A stretch of 64,000 nt of DNA, taken from contig OY855905.1 of assembly GCA_963693305.1 (NCBI GenBank), positions 19,630,437 to 19,694,436 on the forward strand, given 5' to 3'. This stretch comes from Meandrina meandrites (taxonomy: Eukaryota; Cnidaria; Anthozoa; Scleractinia; Meandrinidae). Below are positions 33,628 through 44,274 of this stretch, piece by piece. The notes below the pieces were generated by a model, which saw nothing but the letters and a program-made list of their open reading frames with translations, was not told where the DNA came from and did no database searches. The stretch's first letter is position 1, and each line of letters starts with the position of its first letter. Position numbers and translations under genes: made by a program.

Positions 33628-34080
33628 TGGATCACTATCTGCATGTGGGCGAAGTCCTCTATGTAAAAATCACTAAAAAAGTTACCAAAAGTACCCTATA
33701 TAATGCAGGGTAACAAAAGTCGTAAATTTAACTTGGACTTGCCACTTTTTGCACTCTTAAGAGTCCTTTAAAGTGCCACTTTAAACTGTTTTTAAAATTG
33801 CCAAATAATAAAAACAGTTCATCCTTAAAATTACCATATTTCAAGATTCTTAAATTGCCACTTTTAAGCGTACTCAAAAGTGCCTCTTTTAACAGTACTC
33901 AAAAGTACCACTTTTAACAGTACTTAAAAGTACCACTTTTAACCGTTCTTAAAAGTACCACTTTTACATGTAAGAGCTCTTCCTGAAGGTGCCACTTTTT
34001 CGATGTAACTTTGCGACTTTCGGTCTACCTGTTTAGTGAGTTTTACATAGAGGACGGGGCCTAGATGCTGATAATGATAG
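33628..34080. mobile_element. ~450-bp inverted-terminal element carrying a palindromic minisatellite
   Basis: The left CACTATCTGCATGTGGGCGA and TCCTCTATGTAAAAATCAC are mirrored by TTTTACATAGAGGACGG and GATGCTGATAATGATAG at the right. The interior (about 33765-33985) iterates ~24-bp units such as AGTACTTAAAAGTACCACTT, themselves half-palindromic (AAAAGTACCACTTTT). Confidence 0.75.
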
Positions 34081-35483
34081 TCTTTAAGGTAATCACTAAG
34101 GTAATCGATTAGCAGCAGTTTGCGCGTTCGGCTTATATACTGACTTGTCTTTCACTATTGATTTCTAGTACAAAACATGTAACAAAAGGGATCTATTGTA
34201 CATGAAAAAAGTTACTTTTCCATGCGGGACATTGATGTAGCTTTCAATTAAAAATCCAGATTAACTTTTGAACGTTAGTACTTTTTCTAAGTTCAAATTA
34301 TGCTTTATCCGAGGCGATGTTTGTTACTTGCAATATTCAAAATAATTCACGAGTATCCTTAAACCTTTCGTTGAACTTGCTAGGAATAAATTATTGGTAC
34401 CATGTGTAAATTAACAGATAAGTATTCTACGGAATTCTGTTTGTACAGCCGAGACAGATTGTAACACTTTTGGTTTGACTTGAAAATCGTAAACAACTTA
34501 GTATAAAAATATGGATGTGGGCTGGACCAGAGCTAGTGTAGTGACTCGCCTTTTCTTCTCCGAAGTATCTTGTAAAGTAGTTTGTTTGAATTGATTTCAT
34601 AACAATCTTTAGTTTAACTTTTTTGTATTATCTTGTTACTAAAGTTTAATGTTATTCTGCAAAAATGTTCTCTGAAATTTTTAATTTATATATCTCGTGT
34701 TGTTTTGACCAGGCATTTTCGGGATCGTAGTAAAACAGTGGAAAGAAAAACATTTTGGCAATGTTTACTCACGGGAAGGAACGTACATGAAAGTAGTCTT
34801 CTTCGCAGCTGCACCTGCTCGTAGAATGGACTGCGCAGGTCACTGCGTAAGCATAAATCACGAATTTTGACGTTTTGATGGATGATTGACAGCTTATACA
34901 TGGTCCCAATAAAAGAGCTCAAGCAAGATTTTTGAGTCAGATGTCACTAGACGTTGTAAACAGCTCGTACAGTAAAAAGGTGTTAAATTCAGAGAATAAG
35001 AAATTGTTGCCAACATGAAGTTCTGTCCTTGATTATAGAAGACAGAGGGCCGAGCTAATTTCTCCGAATACAGTGAAGTCTCCTTCCACAGATCATTGCA
35101 AGGCAATCATCAAGGCAATCTTTAAGGTAATAACTAAGGAACCAGTCATTGTTTACCGCCTCGGGTTAGGGAGGATGGGCAGTGCGTTTGGTGATCCCAC
35201 CGCCACCTGAAATTCTCATTTTTTTCTGGTCCCCCCTCAATACTTGTCAGTTACGGCTGATCCCCCCCTCAATACTTAAGAAAACCATGTGATCCCCCCT
35301 AAATCCTTTGCTTCCCCAGGCCGTCAAAAATGACCGGTCTCCGCCCATATACAGCTGACCTAAGTAAATAAAACTGCATTTCGCTATTGATTTCCAGTAC
35401 GAAAGAGATCTAGTGTACATGAAAGAAAGTAAGTTTTTCACGGGGGGATTGATTTAGTATTCAGAATAAAATATAATATAATA

Positions 35484-35523
<40 letters not shown>

Positions 35524-35610
35524 TAATTAAAAATCCAGATTTACTTTTGAACGTTAACCATGAGGAATATAAAACAAGAATAAAAGATTACTTTGAAATG
35601 CAGAAATCTA
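34081..35610. other. Intergenic with a ~120-bp direct repeat and (TAA)n
   Basis: CTATTGATTTCTAGTACAAA through AATCCAGATTAACTTTTGAA (34165-34280) recurs at 35383-35558, where a (TAA)n microsatellite (35475-35525) is inserted before the last phrase. AGGCAATCTTTAAGGTAAT-like words recur at 33610, 34085 and 35115. No gene seen. Confidence 0.6.
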
Positions 35611-35787
35611 TTATGCTTATGAATAAGTAATGGTAATAGGACTGAGTGGAGTCCAATTCGGTCTGTAATCATACGAGTGATTAACAAAATCGGACGACCG
35701 CGTAGCGGGAGTCCGATTTTTTTAATCACGAGTATGATTACAGACAGAATTGGACGACACAAAGTCCTATTACCAATTAATCATAAG
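35611..35787. mobile_element. ~175-bp foldback element
   Basis: The left TTATGCTTATGAATAAGTAA and TGGTAATAGGACT are mirrored at the right (AGTCCTATTACCAATTAATC, ATAAGTATAA). The inner arms carry CTGTAATCATACGAGTGATT and AAAATCGGAC with a CGCGTAGCGGG loop. It is a miniature inverted-repeat element; superfamily and target duplication are undetermined. Confidence 0.8.
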
Positions 35788-35919
35788 TATAACAAAATTC
35801 GAGAAAAAAAGTAGATAAAGCGAAGCCTACTAAGGACTTATCATCACTAAGGCAAAAAAGCCATTCTTGAAGCTGAAGGTTTTAGGAATATCAAGGAGTA
35901 TTTAGTCACAACAAGGAAC

Positions 35920-36080
35920 CAAGTAAAGAGCGCGCGCATGCGCAGCACGCGAACTAACTTTGTTATTGGACACCTTGTTATTGGACACTTTAGCCGCGCG
36001 CGCTCCAATTTGGTAAAAAATAGGGCGTGCTAATAACCAATCAGAATCGAGAATTTTGTTATAGTTGTGATTAATCGAGC
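35920..36080 (+). promoter_or_regulatory. GC-rich, CCAAT-containing flank upstream of exon at 36323
   Basis: GCGCGCGCATGCGCAGCACG, a doubled TTGTTATTGGACAC (two inverted CCAAT boxes) and TAACCAATCAGAATC lie 250-400 bp upstream of a candidate first exon. The GCGCATGCGC-type (NRF1-like) words and CCAAT boxes suggest a TATA-less promoter. This part lies outside the palindrome arm and is absent from the mirror side. Confidence 0.35.
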
Positions 36081-36322
36081 AACAGGAGGAGCTGCGGTTG
36101 CGCATGCGCAGTTGCGATCACTTTTCGCACGAGAGAAATGAATGTTTACCTTTTTATGGCCGTAGTTTAACCTCTTTATACCAGCTTCTGAGCTATATCA
36201 CTTTGTATAGAGGACGGTACATTAGACTTTATCAAACCTATGGTTAGTAGACGTATTGTTTTGAGGTTTAACGATGGCAAACTGCGTTGAACTGCTCTGA
36301 GGAGAAAAGGGTTTTGGTCAAT

Positions 36323-36409
36323 ATGGCGGCCGCTGCCATCAAGAAGGCAGTTGTTCCCTACCACGCTATAAAGCCTAAGGGGCATGCTTTCGCTTACACA
36401 CGCCAAAAG
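36323..36409 (+). CDS. Candidate first coding exon, 29 aa, ending at a GT donor
   Basis: ATGGCGGCCGCTGCC begins a 29-codon exon (MAAAAIKKAVVPYHAIKPKG, then HAFAYTRQK) that ends in phase 0 at CAAAAG|GTGAGT, a strong donor. Upstream DNA is GC-rich with CCAAT boxes. I do not recognise the protein, and no second exon was found before the arm ends, so it may be an orphaned exon carried by the repeat. An exact mirror copy lies at 40275-40361. Confidence 0.4.
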
Positions 36410-37113
36410 GTGAGTAACTATGCTTTGAATATTGTTTCATTGGTCGAACTATGCACATCAATTACACGAACTCGTGAATAATTTTGTCTTTGAAAACCCT
36501 CCATCGCCGTAAACCTCGGAATAGGGAAACACTTCTGCTTGTCTAACTCAAAATCTACACGCATATCCAACGAAAAATGGGCAGGAATTTTTCAAGAAAA
36601 GAATGTTTGTATCGGATATTGTCCAAAGAAAATAAGTAAAATTCGGGTTCATGTTAAAATGCTTTAGATCTCTACATGCCCGTTTACTCCAAGGCAAGTT
36701 CACTGATCTTGACATCCGTCTCACCTGCCTTGGACTTGCTGTACAATGGTTGATTTTAATGTTCATTCTGTGCACTAGGTATAAACATTTCAAGTAAACA
36801 ACAATCGCTGGCATCGAGTGATATTTAAAGATCAGGCTTAGACAAGCTAATTGTGACATATTTATTGACATTCCTGATGATAATTTTGCTTCATTATGCA
36901 ACATTCACACATATATCCAATAAGATTCCTTGGAAGACTTTGAGTGCTATATGTATTATTTATATTTTTGCTGCTTTGATCACTGACAAAAATCGAGATT
37001 ATTGTCAAAATTGGAGCAATACCCTGTTTTCAGGGTCAAATGTATAAACATATTTCCCCCACTTCACATTTGGTGCATTTGCATACAAAATTACTTCTTG
37101 ATAAATTAATTAA

Positions 37114-37850
37114 TTAATTATCCAAAAGAGTTAGGAGGGTTTGATACTCTATATCCTTAAAGGCAATAAATTTCTCTCTAACAGACTCTCTGATATAGAG
37201 CCATCCACCATAGACTACCTCCAAAATTAGGCTTATACGCCAAGGCTTGGGGTTCTTAGCAAGTTTGCTCTTTGGAAATAGTTTAGTGTAGATGATTTCA
37301 AAAAAGTCTCTAAATTCGTCGAATAGTGTTTCCTGGCCATTGAGTGAAATGTGGAGAGGTCCAATGCATGGCATTAAAGAAAGAATAGCAGGTTGATCAG
37401 ATTTGACAGTTCCATTCTCTTTTTCAGGTCCAGAGTGATATGACAGAGTGTAGCTGTGGTCTGAGTGAGCTGTCGCAGAAGAGAACTGTGGTTGAGATTG
37501 TGATGCAGAGGATGCTTCAGCATGTTTGTAGTATTTGTAAAGGGTTTCATAGATGATTTGTCTGGAGTAGAATTGTGCAGGCCAGTCACCAGGTTGAGAA
37601 CGAAGGAAGTGCTTTAGATATTCTAAAAGATTTGTACTGAGCACAATGTCAAATGCAGCATCAAAGTCATCATTGCTCTTAAGATTTAACTCTACAAATT
37701 CCACCAAGTGGACATCCTGCATTTGACGCATGGTTCTGACGGAGTCATGTTGGCAGTATTGATGTGATGACAAGCGATGCCTTTCAAGCTCTGGGTTGAA
37801 AAAGCAGTTCCGGATCCAACTAGGCATCATAGAAGAGTAAGATTGAGAAA
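37114..37850 (-). pseudogene. Inverted, 5'-truncated copy of the transposase-like ORF
   Basis: The minus-strand frame encodes the same C-terminal ~245 aa as 38834-39570 (QSYSSMMPSWIRNCFFNPEL to the end, stop followed by TTAATTAATTAA). One noticed difference is Lys for Asn in the ENGTV-SDQP stretch. At 37850 homology ends; the open frame runs on to 38022 through unrelated sequence, giving an artificial 5' extension. It is therefore a truncated duplicate, not an intact gene. Confidence 0.8.
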
Positions 37851-38833
37851 CAGGAGGAGATTCTGTTGTTGCCATGTGCTGACCGCGGATCGCAGACCGT
37901 GGATCGCTGCCGCATGAATCAATTACCGCCAGAACGAACGTTGCGTGACAAGTGCGTGACAACCGCGAAATGAACATGTCGACATCACTGCTTCTGTTCA
38001 TTGCTTGTCTCCTTGCGCTCAAACTTGTCCAGAGCGGAAAAAAATGCTGCAGTGATATGCGCTATATGCAAAAAAACGCTTCAAATCAAAGCCTCGCGTG
38101 CAAACTCGGCCGGCGCACAGTTTTCTAGCCGACATAAAGCAATGCTTTGGATCAAACTTGGTCGTGGATGAAGACAGCCGGATATGCAGCACGTGCAGGG
38201 CTGCGATAAGTAAAGATAGGAAGACTGGAGAAACATTTGAAGACGTAAGTACTCATATTTATTAAAAAAAACCCCGTTACAATGAAGCATTTGGTAAAAC
38301 AGACATTTAGGTACTACTGCAAAGTATCCCTGGGGAAATAAAAATATACATCTTTTTTATTGACAGTTGACGGGCTCCACCTGTAAGACCAGCACCCCAA
38401 CAAAGTCTCTCTACTGTCTCTACGCAAACCGATAATCACCCCACAACGGCATTTGAACAGCTAAAGTAGCGTGTCGAAGACACACGTTTTGGAGAGGTAC
38501 TCCGTGCCCCAGATGGCCACACCCCCTTACCACCCATCTACAATGAAGTAGCTCAAGGAACTGCAAAGAGACTTAATGATCTTGTCACAGAAGCGATTGC
38601 TAAGAAATACCAAATTGTACTTATTATTGATGATTACACCGCTATCCACAATATTAGATGGCTGACTACTATTCAATCTTGTAATCCCAAATCTACGTGT
38701 ACCATTCTTGTTAAGTTATTTAGGAACATCCTTGCCATACCGGCCTGTCCTGCAACTAACTACCACTCTCTCAAAGCTTTGGATATTCCAGCTGTTATAA
38801 ACTCTGTCTGTGGCCCTGCAGCAATGTACAAAC
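37851..38833. other. Palindrome spacer (983 bp, single copy)
   Basis: This unique sequence separates the two arms. Its right ~770 bp is continuous with the transposase-like gene of the right arm. Its left ~170 bp is unrelated and borders the left arm at the AACAGGAGGAG junction. Confidence 0.85.
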
Positions 38834-39570
38834 TTTCTCAATCTTACTCTTCTATGATGCCTAGTTGGATCCGGAACTGCTTTTTCAACCCAGAGCTTGA
38901 AAGGCATCGCTTGTCATCACATCAATACTGCCAACATGACTCCGTCAGAACCATGCGTCAAATGCAGGATGTCCACTTGGTGGAATTTGTAGAGTTAAAT
39001 CTTAAGAGCAATGATGACTTTGATGCTGCATTTGACATTGTGCTCAGTACAAATCTTTTAGAATATCTAAAGCACTTCCTTCGTTCTCAACCTGGTGACT
39101 GGCCTGCACAATTCTACTCCAGACAAATCATCTATGAAACCCTTTACAAATACTACAAACATGCTGAAGCATCCTCTGCATCACAATCTCAACCACAGTT
39201 CTCTTCTGCGACAGCTCACTCAGACCACAGCTACACTCTGTCATATCACTCTGGACCTGAAAAAGAGAATGGAACTGTCAACTCTGATCAACCTGCTATT
39301 CTTTCTTTAATGCCATGCATTGGACCTCTCCACATTTCACTCAATGGCCAGGAAACACTATTCGACGAATTTAGAGACTTTTTTGAAATCATCTACACTA
39401 AACTATTTCCAAAGAGCAAACTTGCTAAGAACCCCAAGCCTTGGCGTATAAGCCTAATTTTGGAGGTAGTCTATGGTGGATGGCTCTATATCAGAGAGTC
39501 TGTTAGAGAGAAATTTATTGCCTTTAAGGATATAGAGTATCAAACCCTCCTAACTCTTTTGGATAATTAA
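38045..39570 (+). pseudogene. Transposase-like gene relic of a repetitive family, unclassified
   Basis: The 5' exon (to GAC|GTAAGT, 38244) shows a zinc-knuckle pair in two frames: CAICKKTLQIKASRA, then VVDEDSRICSTCRAAIS after a frameshift. After an acceptor near 38366 one frame runs RAPPVRPAPQQSL to FEQLK, meets TAG at 38467, and continues open for 366 codons to 39570 (DTRFGEVLRAPDG; YQIVLIIDDYTAIHN; GPLHISLNGQETLFDEF; KPKPWRISLILEVVYGGW). The CxxC...CxxC start plus a conserved acidic body suggests a DNA-transposon protein; the acidic DDY could be part of an active site, which is speculation. I cannot name the family. The frameshift and stop argue for a dead copy. The last 737 bp are duplicated inverted at 37114-37850. 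Confidence 0.6.
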
Positions 39571-40603
39571 TTAATTAATTTATCAAGAAGTAATTTTGTA
39601 TGCAAATGCACCAAATGTGAAGTGGGGGAAATATGTTTATACATTTGACCCTGAAAACAGGGTATTGCTCCAATTTTGACAATAATCTCGATTTTTGTCA
39701 GTGATCAAAGCAGCAAAAATATAAATAATACATATAGCACTCAAAGTCTTCCAAGGAATCTTATTGGATATATGTGTGAATGTTGCATAATGAAGGAAAA
39801 TTATCATCAGGAATGTCCATAAATATGTCACAATTAGCTTGTCTAAGCCTGATCTTTAAATATCACTCGATGCCAGCGATTGTTGTTTACTTGAAATGTT
39901 TATACCTAGTGCACAGAATGAACATTAAAATCAACCATTGTACAGCAAGTCCAAGGCAGGTGAGACGGATGTCAAGATCAGTGAACTTGCCTTGGAGTAA
40001 ACGGGCATGTAGAGATCTAAAGCATTTTAACATGAACCCGAATTTTACTTATTTTCTTTGGACAATATCCGATACAAACATTCTTTTCTTGAAAAATTCC
40101 TGCCCATTTTTCGTTGGATATGCGTGTAGATTTTGAGTTAGACAAGCAGAAGTGTTTCCCTATTCCGAGGTTTACGGCGATGGAGGGTTTTCAAAGACAA
40201 AATTATTCACGAGTTCGTGTAATTGATGTGCATAGTTCGACCAATGAAACAATATTCAAAGCATAGTTACTCACCTTTTGGCGTGTGTAAGCGAAAGCAT
40301 GCCCCTTAGGCTTTATAGCGTGGTAGGGAACAACTGCCTTCTTGATGGCAGCGGCCGCCATATTGACCAAAACCCTTTTCTCCTCAGAGCAGTTCAACGC
40401 AGTTTGCCATCGTTAAACCTCAAAACAATACGTCTACTAACCATAGGTTTGATAAAGTCTAATGTACCGTCCTCTATACAAAGTGATATAGCTCAGAAGC
40501 TGGTATAAAGAGGTTAAACTACGGCCATAAAAAGGTAAACATTCATTTCTCTCGTGCGAAAAGTGATCGCAACTGCGCATGCGCAACCGCAGCTCCTCCT
40601 GTT
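38834..40603. repeat. Palindrome, right arm (1,770 bp)
   Basis: Reverse complement of 36081-37850. It is continuous at its inner end with the upstream part of the transposase-like gene, so it is probably the original copy. Its outer end stops at CTCCTCCTGTT, after which the sequence (ACTGTAGACCATTG) belongs to a dispersed repeat. Confidence 0.95.
40275..40361 (-). CDS. Mirror copy of the candidate 29-aa first exon
   Basis: The exact inverted counterpart of 36323-36409, with the same ATG, 29 codons and GTGAGT donor. It lacks the CCAAT-rich flank present on the left, because homology ends about 240 bp upstream of the ATG. Confidence 0.35.
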
Positions 40604-41146
40604 ACTGTAGACCATTGTTTGATTTTTAAGGGAGATATGGATTCATCTGCTTTTTTTTCTACGATTGTTACTTAAACTGGTGTTGAACATGGAATATGGT
40701 TTTGATCGCTGCGTTGTTAATGGACGTATGGTAAACAAAAATGTCCGTACATTTTTTTAGCAGTCTGGGGAAAATATATTTTAGGAGCATCAAACATGAG
40801 CCGTGACACTTTAATCTAATGCTAGCCATTGCTTAATTTTTCTTTTTAAGATAAGGAGGTCTTCTGCTTCATCTTACAATTCTACCTGTTCATGCTATTC
40901 AATTTAAGCCGTTATGTTGTTGGTAACATTTTCAGCCATATTTTTTTGCATTTTTTCCAACCAGCCCAGGGAAAGAGAACAACATTATGTGATGTCGGGT
41001 GCATTCAATCTGCCATCTCTTTTGTTAATTTTGATCGCTCTTTGCTGCTGTTACGCTCCAAACTTCACAAATAGTGTAGTGTAATCTGTAATTCCTATAG
41101 CCAGCACTCACTTTCATTATGAAATTCCTAGTACTATTGTATGTGT
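40604..41146. repeat. GGGAGATATG-family repeat bordering the LINE
   Basis: TTTAAGGGAGATATGGATTC and CATCTGC near 40628, GTGTTGAACATGGAATATG near 40682 and ACTATTGTATGTGTTGC near 41130 correspond to phrases in 26390-26720. The LINE begins at about 41147, so it was inserted into or recombined next to this repeat. Confidence 0.55.
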
Positions 41147-44100
41147 TGCATGCTCTTTAGTTGTGTAGTTGGGTACTTGTCGGACAGTTTCTTTTGAGCA
41201 GTAGGCAAAACCTGCTTCTTCGCCTGAAAAAGGCGGTAAATTTGCTTAGACGAGACATCAGCAATTGTAAGAGGATTTTCATCAATCAGGATGGTGGGAG
41301 CATCTGGAACTGGAGAAATTATTGGAGGAGACGAAGCTTCTTTAATTATTGTACGCCAATGAGCTGGGATGGAATCAATGATACTCATCACGAAGAAACG
41401 TTGCTCAGGGGTTAGCAGTAATTTCATAAAACAAAATGGTGATGGAATATTACCTGAGAGTAGGTCTCCTATTTTCAAGAGGCCCATGGAAAATAGATCC
41501 CTCCTTAAGACAGATTTATTGTTCACACACAGAAACTTGTTGTTCCATATAATTTCATTCACAATCTCCTGATGCGAAGTTGGTGCTTTGGTATTCAAAT
41601 CAGACCAGGCATCGAAACACAGCTTATAAAAGGGCGGCAACTTCACTAGTAACTTGGAGGTATTGAAATTGCAATGAAGTGCAAAACTTCCACCAACAGA
41701 CGAGAGTCGCTCTTCGAGAAAAAAGTTCCAGGGACTTCTGTAATCTTCCAAATATTTCTTAATGGAGATAACCCGTTTTGTCCGAATCATCGAGTCAATA
41801 TCAAGCATGTTTAAACCACCGTTTTCAATGCTAGCAGAAAGAACATTTCTTTTAACTTTGTCTTTGCCATTCCAAATGAAACTGTAGAAAATTGAATCCG
41901 CGTTCTTTATTAGTTCTTTAGAAATAGGTATGACAGAGGCCCTAAACATAAGTTTAGGAATGGCGAAGGTTTTAATTATCTGTATCCTCCCTTAGAGTGA
42001 CAAGCCTCTCCACTTCCATAAATTTATAGATTTCCTGATCGATTTCAAGGTTTCCCTAAAATTTAAGTAATCCCTTTCTTTATCGTTACCTCCGAAATGA
42101 GTTCCTAAAATCTTTATAACATTACAAAGGGTGTGCATATTGGATAGATCTTCCCAGAGACAATTGTCGCCGAGGGCTAAGGCTTCAGTCTTCTCGTGAT
42201 TGACTTTTAACCCCGAACACTCTCCAAAGGCTTTGAAGAGGCGAAATAGGTTGATATAGGACAATTTGTCTTTAGGAAACATGTCATATCATCAGCAAAT
42301 AAGGAGAGCTTTGCTGTTTCATCACCAATTTTAAAACCTTGAATGCTTTCGTCGTTTCTTACCCTAATTGCCAAGACCTCTAAAGCCATTATGAACAGAT
42401 AAGGAGAGAGAGGGTCACCCTGTCTTACCCCTCTTCCTAATGGGAAGGGCCCTGTTGAAAAACCATGGTTCATTACACAACTCGAAGCATTATTATACAA
42501 CACGCGTATCCACGTGTATTCTTATTAAATAATTGAAATTCAGAGTGTCAAAGGCTTTCTCAAAATCAATGGCTACTAAAATTCCAGCCAAGCCGTTTTG
42601 CTTTGTATGTTCTATTACGTCTTCTATTGTCCTGATCGCATCGAAAATTGTCCTTCCTTAACAAATGCATTCTGATTGAAATGAATAATCTCAGGAAGGG
42701 CTTTCTCCAAACGCTTCGCCAGGGCCTTGGAGGCTATTTTCGCATCCACATTTATAAGAGATATCGGGCGCCAGTTCTTTATCAATCTTTTATCCTTCCC
42801 TTTTAGGGTTATAATAGCCTGTTTCTGTGAATTAGAAAGTTCTCCGTACTCGAAAGCATAATTTAAGCTATCGACCAGTATTGTTCTTGTTAGGGGCCAA
42901 AAGGCAATGTAGAACTCTACAGTTAAACCCTGGGGATTTGTTTTTCTGGAATGTCTGTAGCGCATTATAACACTCTCCATATCCTAATTTCCCTTCACAA
43001 ATATTCCTCAGGTTTTCTGATAATTTTGGAACTTGATTCGAATCCCTAATAAATGACGAAATCATCTCTGGATCCGCACAGCTATTTCCATCATAAAGAT
43101 TAGAATAAAAGGATTCTAATTCAGTCATAATTTTGTCCGGGTCATGCGTTAGAGATCCCTCGCTTGTAAAGATTTTTCTTACGCTGGTTTTCTTTTTGTT
43201 AGATTTTTCAAGGTTGAGAAAGTATTTATTATTTCTCTCCCCCATTTCATACCAAGTCGCTCGAGAGCGTATGACGGCACCCTGTGTGATGAAGTCATAC
43301 AAGTTCTCATATTCTGCTTGAAGAGATTCCAGTTCCTCAGTCCAAATTTTGTGCTGAGGGGTCATTGTCACATTTTTTAGAGCAATCTTTTATACATTCC
43401 TCGACTTCTTGCAATTTCGCTTTTCTATCGCGAGCTTTAGTTTTGCTATATTTAATCGTACGCTGACGTATCCTGTATTTAATTAAGTCCCATAAGACAC
43501 GTTTATCCTGAACCTCATGAAATTCCTCTAGCCAAACATTATAATTTGTGCTAATTAGTTGACAGTAATCTGGGTCATTCACTAAATTTGAGTTGAATTT
43601 CCAAAAGTAAGGCCCTCGCATACCTTCATTCAAACCATTTATAGAAAGAGTTATTGCGGAATGATCTGATTTTATTGCTGCTATTATGTCCACGTTGTCA
43701 ATGTCGACTTGTAGACAATCGCTGACAAGCCAGTAATCCAGACGCCTTTGTATAATTGGGGTTTTTTGGCGCCATGTGAAGCGCGTTTCTGTAGGATTAC
43801 GAATGCGCCAAATATCTATCAAATCGTGCTCCACACACATTTCTTCAATCTTCTTCAACAAGTTTAGCAGATTCTTTCCACCGTCCGTCTAAGGCCTCGT
43901 CAAGAATGACATTAAAATCACCTCCGACAATTATTTGGAGCATAGATATTTAAAAGACAATAGCGCGAATCCTGAATAATTGCGTCCAACATAATGTAAC
44001 GGCCTTCGGGGTCTGTCATAACCTTTTGCAGACTGAAATCCAAATTGCCCTTAACAAGTACCAAAACTCCCTTGCTATGACAAGTTCCATGAGAAAAATA

Positions 44101-44274
44101 CAAGTCATCCCTCCATTGTTTCTTCCAAATATTTTCTACTTCACGAGTGCTATAAGTTTCCTGCAGAAAGCAAATATCTCCGCCAGATTTACTAAGCCAA
44201 TCAAATATTGCTTTCCGCTTTTCAAAAGTTCGAATCCCTCGAGCATTTAACGTTGTTGGGCTCCATGTCACCAT
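41134..44274 (-). pseudogene. LINE ORF2 (endonuclease-reverse transcriptase), frameshifted
   Basis: Minus-strand pieces in order: endonuclease N-terminus at 44274-43918 (GDICFLQETYSTREVENIW), endonuclease C-terminus at 43861-43337 with AAIKSDHSAITLSI, a linker at 43371-42868 (ERNNKYFLNLEKSN), RT at 42980-42624 (KRLIKNWRPISLINVDAKI), RT palm at 42503-42207 (RQGDPLSPYLFIMALE and the catalytic FADDM) and C-terminal pieces to 41134. Apurinic-type endonuclease plus RT is the L1/Tx1-like layout. At least five frame changes make it non-functional. The final codons derive from the neighbouring repeat, so the 3' end is truncated. Confidence 0.88.

Larger units (their letters stand above)
36081..37850. 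repeat. Palindrome, left arm (1,770 bp)
   Basis: It is the reverse complement of 38834-40603, with identical length and no indel. Paired features map exactly to positions summing to 76,684. Only a few substitutions were noticed (e.g. near 36859, 36891 and 37406). The arm starts and is followed by the same 11 bases, AACAGGAGGAG (36081-36091 and 37849-37859), as if a copy had been joined at a short homology. It truncates the transposase-like frame it contains. Confidence 0.95.

Noticed and set aside
36548..36904. 118-codon minus-strand frame in the palindrome (mirror at 39780-40136)
   Set aside because: Identical in both arms only because of the duplication; no domain, and it overlaps presumed intronic or intergenic sequence of the candidate exon.
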